From positions 1 to 58,931 of the forward strand of contig NZ_JAALJH010000061.1 in NCBI RefSeq assembly GCF_011064615.1: 58,931 bases of DNA. Reading direction: 5' to 3'. The notes beneath the pieces are model-generated. The model had not been told where the DNA came from. It saw only the letters and a program-made list of their open reading frames with translations, and searched no databases. Positions within the stretch are counted from its first letter, which is position 1. Every line of letters begins with the position of its first letter. Source of the DNA: Aquisphaera insulae. GTDB taxonomy: Bacteria > Planctomycetota > Planctomycetia > Isosphaerales > Isosphaeraceae. Below, in pieces: positions 1 through 9,200 of this stretch. The position numbers and the translations under genes are program-made.

Positions 1-272
1 CTAACCACAGAGGCACAGAGGCACAGAGAAGAGAGCACAGATAAGAAAGAAGATGAGGGGGGAGAGGGAGAGGGAGAGGGAGAGGGAGAGGGAGAGGGAG
101 AGAGGGAGAAAGAAACAGACCAAGATCATATCAGGACAGGGAAATAGTTCTATTTATTGATGCCCATGTCATGGTGTCGGGCGAATCGCGAGCTTCCATG
201 AGCTGGGCCCTGAGTCTCCTTCCTGCCCGCCTTTGCATCCTCTTCTCCGTGCCTCTGTGCCTCTGTGGTTAG
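1..272. repeat. 272-bp element with 33-bp terminal inverted repeats
   Basis: Positions 1-33 and 240-272 are inverted copies of each other with a single mismatch; both read as a variant of CTAACCACAGAGGCACAGAG followed by a purine-rich tail. Between them lie a GGGAGA-type hexamer tandem (about 58-110) and an AT-richer stretch with no credible ORF. The arrangement resembles a miniature inverted-repeat element, or a long-stem non-coding repeat. The right arm ends 9 bp before the kinase stop codon at 281-283. The left end coincides with the window edge, so a target-site duplication cannot be tested. Confidence 0.6.
58..113. repeat. GGGAGA hexanucleotide tandem repeat
   Basis: About eight imperfect GGGAGA units lie inside the inverted-repeat element at 1-272. 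The tract is strictly purine on the plus strand. It carries no ORF and is a plausible slippage hotspot. Confidence 0.8.
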
Positions 273-280
273 TTCGTATT

Positions 281-1582
281 TTATCCGAGCAGCCCGGCCC
301 AGCGCCAGCGGGGGGGGCTGACGGCGGGGCCGGCCAGCCAGCGGCGGAGGTCGGCGGCGAGGTCGCGGCAGGAGGGGTAGCGGCGGTCCGGCCGCTTGGC
401 CATGGCCTTCTGGCAGAACGAGGCGAGCGGCCGGGGGATGGCGGGCTCGACGCTCCGGGGCGAGGGGGGCTGGTGGTGGATGGCGTGGAACAGGACGTAA
501 GGGGGCGGCCCGTGGAAGGGGGGCTGGCCGCAGAGGAGCTCGTAGAGGACCGCGCCCAGGCTGTACTGGTCGCTGGCGGGGAGGACGTCCTTCTGGCCGC
601 CGCGGGCCTGCTCCGGGGCGATGTAGGCGGGCGTGCCCAGCATCTTGCCGGGGGGGAGCGGGATCTCGCCGGAGTCGGGATGATAGGCGATGCCGAAGTC
701 CATCAGGTAGACCTGCCCCTCGCGGTCGATCCGGACGTTGGCGGGCTTGACGTCGCGGTGGACGATCCCCTGGTCGTGGGCGTGCCCGAGCGCCTCGGCG
801 AGCTCCGCGACGACGGCCGCCGCCCTGGCGAAGGGGAGCGGCCCGCGGGCGATGCGGTCGGCCAGGCTCTGGCCCTCGATCAGGGCCATCGCGATATAAG
901 GGCGATCGGCCTCGCGGCCGGCGTCGTAGATCGGGACGATCCGCGGGTGGCGGAGCCGGGCGAGGACCCGCGCCTCGGCCAGGAATCGGTCGACGCCGCG
1001 GCGGCTGGGCGCGATGTCCTCGCGCGGCAGCTTGAGGGCGACCTCGCGGCGGAGGAGCGGGTCGAGCGCCCGGTAGACCGTCGCGTGATGGCCCTCGCCC
1101 AGGACCTCGATCAGCTCGAAGCGGCCGAGCCGCGGCCGGGGCTGTTCCTGCTCCTCTCCCTGCCCCTGCCCCTGCTCCTCTCCCCGCGGGGGCCGGGCCT
1201 CGTCGGGCCCGTCGGCCTCGTCGCGGTCGAGCGGGCCGATGTAGACCTCGCCGCTCTCCTGGAGGTCGTGGGCCAGGGAGTGGCCGGATGTCGACGGCTC
1301 ATCCACCCTGGGGCCGAACGCGGCGGCGAGGAACTCGCCGCTCTCGATGCCCGGGGGCGGGGCCGTGGCCCGGGCCGCGGAGGCCCCCCGCCGCGCGGCC
1401 GGCGGGCAGCGGCGGGGCAGAGGGCCCAGGACGGATGTCCAGCCCGAATCGGACGTGCTCGCGCCGGCCGTGGGGAGCTTGGTCAGGCATCGCGGGCAGC
1501 GGAAGATGCGCCCGAGCGGATCCTCGCCCAGGGCCGTGGTCCGGCCGCACGTGGGGTTCGGGCACTGCACCACCGTGGTCAT
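281..1582 (-). CDS. Ser/Thr protein kinase with N-terminal zinc ribbon (433 aa)
   Basis: Predicted Hanks-type kinase. The ATG at 1582 is preferred because GGAGGG lies about 6 nt upstream; an in-frame extension to 1765 is low-complexity Arg/Gly and has no such site. Residues 7-32 carry two cysteine pairs (C7/C12 and C29/C32) like a zinc ribbon. A Glu/Gln/Pro-rich linker precedes the kinase domain (about 157-425). The glycine loop LGEGHHATVY, the VALK lysine (about K184), HRDVKPAN (catalytic D277), DFG (D295) and APEQ are all present, so it should be active. The protein stops right after the kinase fold with no membrane segment or sensor domain, which is short for planctomycete kinases of this type. 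The stop lies 9 bp from the inverted-repeat element at 1-272, so a lost C-terminal part is possible. Confidence 0.9.
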   Translation of the reverse strand: MTTVVQCPNPTCGRTTALGEDPLGRIFRCPRCLTKLPTAGASTSDSGWTSVLGPLPRRCPPAARRGASAARATAPPPGIESGEFLAAAFGPRVDEPSTSGHSLAHDLQESGEVYIGPLDRDEADGPDEARPPRGEEQGQGQGEEQEQPRPRLGRFELIEVLGEGHHATVYRALDPLLRREVALKLPREDIAPSRRGVDRFLAEARVLARLRHPRIVPIYDAGREADRPYIAMALIEGQSLADRIARGPLPFARAAAVVAELAEALGHAHDQGIVHRDVKPANVRIDREGQVYLMDFGIAYHPDSGEIPLPPGKMLGTPAYIAPEQARGGQKDVLPASDQYSLGAVLYELLCGQPPFHGPPPYVLFHAIHHQPPSPRSVEPAIPRPLASFCQKAMAKRPDRRYPSCRDLAADLRRWLAGPAVSPPRWRWAGLLG

Positions 1583-2139
1583 CTCGACCCTCCCCTGCAT
1601 CCTGCCTTCCCTCGATCGCCCACCCCCCCGGCCCGGGCGACTTCGCCCGGATCCATCGAAGGGGACCGGCGACCACCGCGACCACCCTCCGTGCCGCAAC
1701 CCTCCGCATCGCCATGGGCGAGGGGGACGATGCGGGATTCGATGCGGGCATCCGCCATCGCGCAAACATCTCTAATGGTAATCCGGACTGTATATTGGGT
1801 CGCTCCGGTTCGCAAGCGTGAATCTCGCCGGAATGACCGGGCCGGGCGTCAGGCTCCTCAATCCCGCCACAATTCCCCCGGGTTCCCACGCCTCGGCCGC
1901 GCCGCGGCGCCCGGCGGAGCGTGCTCGCGAGGACCCTTGCGACGATCGTTGCATGGGCGGATCCGGGTTCCCCTCGTCAACGTCGAAGGGGGTCGGTTAG
2001 AGTATCGTGGACCGAGGTGGGCGCCTCGGTTCGAGACTCGAGCGGGTCCGATCCGGGGGCCATCCGCGACTGCGACCCGAGGCGAGTCGGGTGGCGGCGG
2101 CGAGGCGAGGCGAATCGAGCCGACGAGAGCGAAAGCACG
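1583..2139. other. 557-bp divergent intergenic region, no gene seen
   Basis: This stretch separates the divergently transcribed kinase and trpC and must hold both promoters. A somewhat AT-richer patch around 1765-1800 is the likeliest promoter zone for the kinase, but I see no convincing -35/-10 pair. The open frames that cross it are Arg/Pro/Gly-rich and typical of high-GC noise. Confidence 0.5.
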
Positions 2140-2943
2140 ATGGGCTTAAACATACTCGATGAGATCGTCATTTCCAAGCGGCGTGAGGTCGCCACGGCGC
2201 GGCGGTGGATGCCCCTGGAGGAGCTGGAGGTCCAGGCGGCCGAGGCGCCGCCGCCGCGGGACTTCCGCGCGGCGCTGGCGGGTCCGGGGCCGATCCGATT
2301 GATCGCGGAGGTCAAGAAGGCCAGCCCGTCCGCCCGCGTGATCCGCGAGGACTTCGACCCGATCGCGATCGCCAGGGCCTACCAGGAGCACGGCGCCGCC
2401 TGCATCAGCGTGCTCACCGACGCCCCTTATTTCCAGGGGCACCTCTCCTACCTGGCGCGGATCCGCGCCTCGGTGGCGATCCCGCTCTTGCGCAAGGACT
2501 TCATCATCGACGAATACCAGGTTGTCGAGGCGAGGCTCGCGGGGGCCGACGCGATCCTCCTGATCGCGGAGATCCTGGACGACGCGGCGATGGCCGGGCT
2601 GCTGGAGCGGGCGCGGGGCCTGGGCATGACGGCCCTGGTGGAGCTGCACGAGGCGGAGAACCTGCCCCGGGTCCTGGCCTGCGGGGCGGACCTCGTGGGC
2701 ATCAACAACCGCGACCTGCGCGCGTTCCGGACCGACCTGGAGCACACGCTCCGGCTCCGCGACGAGGTCCCGCCGGGGGTGCTCCTCGTCAGCGAGAGCG
2801 GCATCCGCAGCCGCGAGGAGGTCCTCCGGCTGGAGCGGGCCGGCGTCTCGGCCATCCTCGTCGGCGAGTCCCTGATGCGGGCCCTGGACATCGGCGCCGC
2901 CGTGGACGAGATCCTCGGCCTGGGCGTCGGGGTGACGGCCTGA
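2140..2943 (+). CDS. trpC: Indole-3-glycerol phosphate synthase (267 aa)
   Basis: TrpC closes the indole ring of CdRP to give indole-3-glycerol phosphate in tryptophan synthesis; it is a cytoplasmic TIM barrel. The sequence shows the family landmarks in order: LDEIVISKRREV at the N-terminus, LIAEVKKASPSAR (catalytic Lys in the KxSPS-like motif), RAYQEHGAACISVLTD, LLRKDFIIDEYQV (second catalytic Lys), ADAILLIAEIL, ELHE, GINNRDLRAF (catalytic Asn region) and VSESGI near the C-terminus. The length is normal for a monofunctional enzyme. The ATG at 2140 is chosen because the protein then begins directly at the conserved N-terminal helix; the frame stays open further upstream without homology. No other trp gene is next to it, so it appears to stand alone. 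Confidence 0.95.
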   Translation: MGLNILDEIVISKRREVATARRWMPLEELEVQAAEAPPPRDFRAALAGPGPIRLIAEVKKASPSARVIREDFDPIAIARAYQEHGAACISVLTDAPYFQGHLSYLARIRASVAIPLLRKDFIIDEYQVVEARLAGADAILLIAEILDDAAMAGLLERARGLGMTALVELHEAENLPRVLACGADLVGINNRDLRAFRTDLEHTLRLRDEVPPGVLLVSESGIRSREEVLRLERAGVSAILVGESLMRALDIGAAVDEILGLGVGVTA

Positions 2944-3281
2944 GCGGGGGCAACGGCCCGGCGCCGATCATCGCCGGGCGGCCTCGGCCGGCTCGGGGTG
3001 GACGCGGATGGAGTAGTCGGCCGGCCGCCGGTCACGTCCCGGAGGCCGGGCCGTCGACGTTGTCCGTCGGATGCCCTGAGGACAGTCCTGCCGGGATCGC
3101 GACGGATTGTCGATGAGTCGGAGCCCGCGCCCGCGGAGCATCCCCCGGGATCGTCCGGACCGCGCCAGGCCGCGGGACCATCCCGCCGCGGGGCCGCGGC
3201 CGGCCTGGAAAATCCTCGGAATATCTGTACACTTAACGCGTGCTGGTCGATCACCACGAACCGAGGCCCCACGACGCCGCC
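2944..3281. other. 338-bp intergenic region, no gene seen
   Basis: Nothing in this stretch resembles a gene. An AT-rich patch at about 3215-3237 (AATATCTGTACACTTAA) stands out against the GC-rich background and could be the promoter of the nuclease gene that follows. Confidence 0.4.
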
Positions 3282-4547
3282 ATGTCCAGTCCCGCATCGA
3301 CGTTCAAGTTCCTGCACGCGGCCGACATCCACCTGGACAGCCCCCAGCGCGGGCTGGACCGGTACGAGGGCGCGCCGGTCGAGGAATGCCGCGGGGCGAC
3401 GCGGCGGGCGCTCGAGAATCTCGTCGAGCTGGCGATGGCGGAGAAGGTCGCGTTCGTGGTCGTCGCGGGGGACCTCTACGACGGCGACTGGCCGGACTAC
3501 AACACCGGGCTCTTCTTCGGCAAGCAGATGCTGCGGCTCCGCGACGCGGGCATCAACGTCTACATGATCCGGGGGAACCACGACGCCCAGAACAAGATGA
3601 CTCGCGACCTGAAGCTCGCGGACAACGTGAAGATGTTCGACCACGAGTCCCCCGGGACCATGGTCATCGACGATCTCGGCGTCGCGATCCACGCCCAGAG
3701 CTTCGCCAGGCAGGCGGTCTGGGACAACCTGGCGCGGGCGTACCCGCGGCGGGTCGCGGGCTGCTTCAACCTCGGCCTGCTCCACACCGGGGTCGACGGC
3801 CGCGAGGGGCACGACAGCTACGCCCCGTGCACGCTGGACGACCTCCGCACGCGGGAGTACGCCTACTGGGCGCTCGGTCACATCCACAAGCGAGAGGTCC
3901 TGATCGAGGATGATCCGTGGATCGTCTTCCCGGGGAACATCCAGGGCCGCCACGCGCGGGAGACCGGTCCCAAGGGCTGCATGCTGGTGACGGTGGACCC
4001 GCACCTGGAGGTGGCCTCCGCGGAGCCCCGCTGGCTGGACGTGGTGCGCTGGGAGGGCTGCAAGCTGGACGCCTCGGGGGACCGCGACGGCGACGCCGTG
4101 GTGGCCCGCTTCAACGACGAGCTGGGCGGGCGGCTCGCGGGCGACGACGGCCGCCTGCGGGCCATCCGCGTGGAGGTCATCGGCACGTCGCCGGCGCATG
4201 CGGCGCTCGCCTCGCAGGCGGCGAAATGGACCAACGAGATCCGCCGCGCGGCGATCGACGCGGGGGATGGCCGGGTCTGGGTGGAGAAGGTGATCTTCAG
4301 GACGTCGCCGCCGCGCGAGCTCTCGGAGGACCTGCTGGCCGACGCCCCGCTCGCGGAGCTGGCCGCGTTCCTGGACGAGCTCCGCGGCGACGACGCCCGG
4401 CTCGAGGCGCTCCGCGCCCAGGTCCTGGACGACCTGGTCCGCCGGCTCCCGGTGGACCTGAAGGAGGCGTTCGACGGCCCGGGGCGGATCCGCGGCCTGC
4501 TCGACCAGGTCGGCCCCCTGCTCCTGGACCGCCTGCGGCGGCGTTGA
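3282..4547 (+). CDS. YhaO/SbcD-type metallophosphoesterase, DNA repair nuclease subunit (421 aa)
   Basis: Predicted calcineurin-like nuclease of the SbcD/Mre11 group, closer to the YhaO branch. Metal-binding motifs appear in order: HAADIHLDSP (D15, H17), VVVAGDLYDGDWPD (D64), MIRGNHDAQNK (N99, H100), LLHTGVDG and YWALGHIHKRE. The C-terminal third (about 280-421) is the helical capping region that contacts the ATPase partner in this family. The ATG at 3282 puts the phosphoesterase motif near the N-terminus; an in-frame GTG at 3240 is an alternative. The likely partner is the 1216-aa YhaN/SbcC-like ATPase at 6300, which lies on the same strand after an intervening C69 peptidase gene. Known SbcCD-type complexes process DNA ends and hairpins; the specific role here is inferred. 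Confidence 0.9.
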   Translation: MSSPASTFKFLHAADIHLDSPQRGLDRYEGAPVEECRGATRRALENLVELAMAEKVAFVVVAGDLYDGDWPDYNTGLFFGKQMLRLRDAGINVYMIRGNHDAQNKMTRDLKLADNVKMFDHESPGTMVIDDLGVAIHAQSFARQAVWDNLARAYPRRVAGCFNLGLLHTGVDGREGHDSYAPCTLDDLRTREYAYWALGHIHKREVLIEDDPWIVFPGNIQGRHARETGPKGCMLVTVDPHLEVASAEPRWLDVVRWEGCKLDASGDRDGDAVVARFNDELGGRLAGDDGRLRAIRVEVIGTSPAHAALASQAAKWTNEIRRAAIDAGDGRVWVEKVIFRTSPPRELSEDLLADAPLAELAAFLDELRGDDARLEALRAQVLDDLVRRLPVDLKEAFDGPGRIRGLLDQVGPLLLDRLRRR

Positions 4548-4613
4548 CCGGCGGGGGCCTCCCCTGGGATACTCCAGCGGGGAGACGGCCTCCGGGACAT
4601 CAAGGAGATCACG

Positions 4614-6278
4614 ATGACGAAAGCGCTTCTCGGCCGCCCGGCCGTGGCGAAGTTTGGCGCATGGGCGGCGGTCGCGGCCCTGGCGATCGCGGCCCTGCCG
4701 GCGGCGCGGGCCTGCACGAGCATCCTGGTCAGCCGGGGGGCCTCGAAGGACGGCTCCGTGATCATCACCTACTCGGCCGACGCCCCCTTCATGCCGCGGC
4801 TCCTCCGGATCCCCGGCGGCACCCACCCGCCCGACGCCATGGTGGAGGTCCGCGGCTGGGAGGATGACGAGGTCCGCGGCAAGGTCAAGCAGGCCCCGAG
4901 GACCTACACGGTCGTCGGCCTGATGAACGAGCACCAGCTCTCGCTGGGCGAGACGACCACCGGCGGCCGTCACGAGCTGGTCGACCGCAAGGGGCAGCTC
5001 GACTACGACGCCATGATGCTGCTCACGCTCCAGCGGGCGAAGACCGCCCGCGAGGCCATCGCCACCATCGACGCCCTCTGCAAGGAATACGGCTACGGCG
5101 CCTCCGGCGAGACGATCTCGATCGCCGACAGGGACGAGGCCTGGATCATGGAGCTGATCGGCAAGGGGCCCGGCGGCCGGGGCATCGTCTGGGTCGCCGC
5201 CCGCGTGCCCGAGGGCTACATCACCTCGCATGCCAACATGAGCCGGATCACCACGTTCCCGCTCAACGATCCCGACAACTGGCTGTACGCGCCCGACGTC
5301 ATCTCGTTCGCCGTCGAGAAGGGCTATTACCGGACCGACTCCGGCAAGCCGTTCAGCTACCGCGACGCGTACCACCCGGACCAGAGCCCGTCCCAGAAGC
5401 GGGCCTGCGCCGGGCGGGTCTGGAGCATCTGCCGCCGCGCCGCCCCCAGCCAGAACTACTCCGACGCCTATTTCCGGGGCGCGGAGGGGGCGGAGGACTA
5501 CCCGCTCTTCGTCAAGCCGGATAAGCCCCTGGCGGTCTCCGACGTGATGGCCCTGATGCGCGACCATTACGAGGGGACGCCCTACGACATGACGAAGGGG
5601 ATCGACGCCGGCCCCTACGGCAGCCCGCTGCGGCTCCGCGACCTGGCGTTCACGGTCGACCAGAAGAAGTACATGTGGGAGCGGCCCATCGCCACCCAGC
5701 AGGCCGGCTTCGTGGTGGTCACCCAGAGTCGCAAGGCCCTGCCGGACGCGATCGGCGGCGTGACCTGGTTCACGCCCGACGAGGCCTCCACCTCGTGCTT
5801 CACGCCGCTCTACTGCTCGATCGGCTCCCTGCCCGCCGCGTACGAGCGCGGGGACTACCAGAAATTCTCCTGGGAATCGGCCTGGTGGGTGACGAACCTC
5901 GTCTCCAACCTCGCCTACGACCGCTGGTCGCGGGTCTACCCGGACGTCCGCAAGGCGCAGGAGGAGCAGGAGGGGAACCTCTTCCGGATGCAGCCCGTGA
6001 TCGAGGAGGCCGCCGCCAAGCTCGCGGCGACCGACCCGGCTCTGGCGAACACGTTCCTCACCAATTACTCGGTCTCCACCGGCGAGGCCGTCTTCCGCCG
6101 CTGGCAGGAGGTGGCCTCGGCCATCCTGACGAAGCACGTCGACGGCTACCTGAAGAACGCCAAGGGGCACCCGTCCGCGCCCGGCTACTCCGCCGAGTGG
6201 CTCCGCGAGGTCGTCAAGAGCCGCCCCGATCAGTTCAAGCTGCCGGAGAACAAGAAGGCGGAGGAGACCGATCACTGA
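4614..6278 (+). CDS. Secreted C69-family dipeptidase (554 aa)
   Basis: Predicted N-terminal nucleophile dipeptidase of family C69 (PepD/U34 type). Residues 1-33 form a signal peptide with a hydrophobic AAVAALAIAALPA core ending in ARA; the mature protein would start at C34 (CTSILVSRGAS), matching the autoprocessed catalytic cysteine of the family. Further landmarks are DGSVIITYSADA, NEHQLSLGETT and DEAWIMELIG. A GAGAT-rich stretch precedes the ATG at 4614. The gene lies 66 bp after the YhaO-like nuclease and 21 bp before the YhaN-like ATPase, all on the same strand, so it is probably co-transcribed with them. That is an odd place for an exported peptidase. The length is within the normal range for secreted members. 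Confidence 0.9.
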   Translation: MTKALLGRPAVAKFGAWAAVAALAIAALPAARACTSILVSRGASKDGSVIITYSADAPFMPRLLRIPGGTHPPDAMVEVRGWEDDEVRGKVKQAPRTYTVVGLMNEHQLSLGETTTGGRHELVDRKGQLDYDAMMLLTLQRAKTAREAIATIDALCKEYGYGASGETISIADRDEAWIMELIGKGPGGRGIVWVAARVPEGYITSHANMSRITTFPLNDPDNWLYAPDVISFAVEKGYYRTDSGKPFSYRDAYHPDQSPSQKRACAGRVWSICRRAAPSQNYSDAYFRGAEGAEDYPLFVKPDKPLAVSDVMALMRDHYEGTPYDMTKGIDAGPYGSPLRLRDLAFTVDQKKYMWERPIATQQAGFVVVTQSRKALPDAIGGVTWFTPDEASTSCFTPLYCSIGSLPAAYERGDYQKFSWESAWWVTNLVSNLAYDRWSRVYPDVRKAQEEQEGNLFRMQPVIEEAAAKLAATDPALANTFLTNYSVSTGEAVFRRWQEVASAILTKHVDGYLKNAKGHPSAPGYSAEWLREVVKSRPDQFKLPENKKAEETDH

Positions 6279-6299
6279 CATGAAAGTCGCCCCCCGATC

Positions 6300-9200
6300 A
6301 TGAAGATCCTCGAGCTGTCGCTCCTGGCCTTCGGCCCGTTCACGGGCGTGACCCTGGACCTCTCGGCGGGCGCCGAGGGGCTGCACGTCGTGTACGGGCC
6401 GAACGAGGCCGGCAAGTCGTCGTCGCTGCGGGCGCTCCAGCAGGCGCTCTTCGGCATCCCCGTGCGGTCGACGGACAACTTCCTCCACGCGCACGCGGCG
6501 ATGCGCATCGGCATGACGCTGCGGGGCTCCTCCGGCGAGGAGCTCCGGTTCATCCGTCGCAAGGGGAGCCGCGCCACGCTCCTGGCCGAGGATGGCGAAA
6601 CACCCCTGCCCGACGACGCGGTCTCTCGGCTCCTGAAGGGGCTGGGCGAGGGCGAATTCCAGGGCCGCTTCGCCCTCGGCCACGACGAGCTCGTGCAGGG
6701 GGGCAAGGCGATCCTCGGCGGCGGCGGGGACCTCGGCACCCTGCTCTTCCAGGCCGGCGGCGGGCTCAAGGACCTGATGGGCGTCCAGCGCGAGCTCGCC
6801 CGGGAGGTCGAGGACCTGTTCAAGCCGAGCGGCCAGAAGCCGCGGATCAACGGCAGCCTGGCCGCGATCAGGGAGGCCGAGGAGGCCCGCAAGGCCCACT
6901 CGCTCCGCAGCTCGGAATGGGTGGAGAACGAGCGGCAGCTCGCCGAGGCGGAGGCTCGGCTCGCGGACATCGAGGCCCGGCTGGCGGACGACCGCGCGGC
7001 GCGGCGGCGGCTCGAGCGACTCCGCGAGGCGCTCCCGATCCTCTCCCGCCAGCGGGCCGCGGCCGAGGAGATCGAGGGCCTGGGGGACGTCCCCGCGCTC
7101 CGCGAGCCGTTCGCCACCGAGCGGGCCGAGGCCCAGCGCGGGCTGGAAGCCGCCGGCCTGGCCATCGACCGCGCCCGCGCCGAGATCGTCGCGCTCGAGG
7201 GTCGGGCCGAGGGCCTTGCCGTCCCCGCGGAGCGGCTCGCCGAGGTCGGCGCGGTCGACCGGCTTCGCGAAGCCATGGGCGCGGCCCGCAAGGCCCGCGC
7301 GGACCTCCCCAACGAGGAAGCCCGCCTCCGCCTGGCCGTCCGCGAGGCGATCGACCGCCTGGACGAATCGTGGCCGGGCCTCCTCGGCGATCGTCCCCGC
7401 GGCGACGAGCCCGGCCTCGACCCGGACACGCTCCGGGCCGCCTCCGAGCGGCTCCGGCTGAACCGATCGCAGAAGGCCGCGATCCAGCGCCTGGCGACCG
7501 AACGGACCCGGCTGGATGCCTCGCGGAAGCAGGCCGTCGCCCTGCTCGCGGACCTGGCGGCCCGCCACGAGGCCGAGCGGGCGGAGATCGATCGGCTGCC
7601 GCCATCGGCGGATACCTCGGCGCTGGAGCTGGCCCTCAAGCGGGCGAGGGACCAGGGGGACCTGGACGGGGCCATCGAGGCCGCCCGCGCGAAGCTTGCC
7701 CAGGCGGAGCGGCAGGTGGCGCGAGGGCTCCAGGCGCTGCCGCTCTGGACCGGCCCGATCGAGGCCCTTGATGCGCTCCGCGTGCCGGGGAAGGAGACGA
7801 TCCAGCAGGCCGACGTCGAGCTCGGCCGGATCGACCAGGATCGCAAGGAGGTCCAGCGCGATCAGCGGAAGGCGAAGGATGAGAAGGTCGAGGCCGAGTC
7901 CGCGGTCGAGCGGCTGCGCCGGGCCCTCGGCGACGTGCCGGCTGAAGACGACCTGAGGCGCGACCGGGACGCCCGCGACGCCCTCTGGTCCCGCGTTCGG
8001 GCCGGCTGGGAACGCCAGGTCGCCCCGGAGCCGGGGCAGGCCGACGCGTTCGAGGCCGCCTCCTCGACCGCCGACGCCACCGCCGATCGCCTCCGCCGCG
8101 AGTCGGACCGCGTCAGCCAGCAGGCGACCGCGCAGGCGAATCTTCGTCGGTCGGAGCGGCGGCTCGAGGCCTTGGCTGGACAGGAGGCCGAGGTCGACCT
8201 CCGCGAGGCCAAGGCCCGCGCCCGCTGGCAGGGCCTGTGGGGGGGGCTGGACGCCCCCCCGCTCTCTCCGCGCGAGATGCTCGACTGGCTCGAAGACCGC
8301 GCCAGGGTCCTGGAGAAGGCCGCCGAGGTCGACGCCATGCGACGGGACCTGGACGCCATGGAGGCCCGGCGCGACCAGCTCCGCGAGCACCTTCGGGGGC
8401 TGCTTCCGGCGGCTCCCGCCGCGACCACGCCCCCCCTGCTCTCCCTCGATCGCGACCGGGCCGAGGCGGAGCTGAAGCGCCTGGCCGCCGTCGAATCTCG
8501 CCGAGACCGGCTCGTCGAGTCGTCCCGGATGCTCGGCCGGCAGCTCGAGGCGGAGCGGGCGAAGGCCGCCGCGATCGACGGCCAGCTCGCGGCCTGGCGC
8601 GACGAGTGGGCGGGCGCCGTGGAGCCGCTGGGCCTGAAGCCGGACGCGACCGGGGAGGAGGCGCTGGACCTGATGGCCCGCGCGGCCGACCTCCTCACCG
8701 GCCTCGCCGCCGCGGCCCAGACGCGGGAGCGGATCGAGGCCCATCGCCGCGAGCTCGACCGGTTCGCGGCCGACGTCCGCGAGACCTGCCGCCGCGCCTC
8801 GGCCGACCTCGCCCCGGACGATTCGGCGAGCCACGCGGCCATCGAGGCCGCGGCGCACGAGCTGCTGAGGCGGCTCCGCGAGGCCGAGGAGGTGGAGGCG
8901 GAGAGGAAGGCCGTGCTCAAGCAGCTTGCCGCCGAGCACGACCGGCTCCGGGACGCCGAGCACGCGTCGGCCGATGCGACGCGTCGGATCGAGTCCCTCT
9001 GTCGCGAGGCCCGCTGCCGGGACGTCGCCGAGCTGCCGGAGATCGAGCGCCGGTCCGCGCGGGCCGCGCGGCTCCGCGAGGAGATCCGCGACCGCGACGA
9101 GCAGATCGAGGCCCTCCGCGGATCGGAGACGCCGGACGCCTTCCGCGAGGCCGCGCTGGCGCTCGACGTGGACCGGCTCCCGGAGCGGCTCCGCGAGCTG

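Noticed and set aside
233..2149. 638-codon plus-strand frame over the kinase
   Set aside because: It is antisense to a kinase with all catalytic motifs, and its sequence is compositionally biased without domains.
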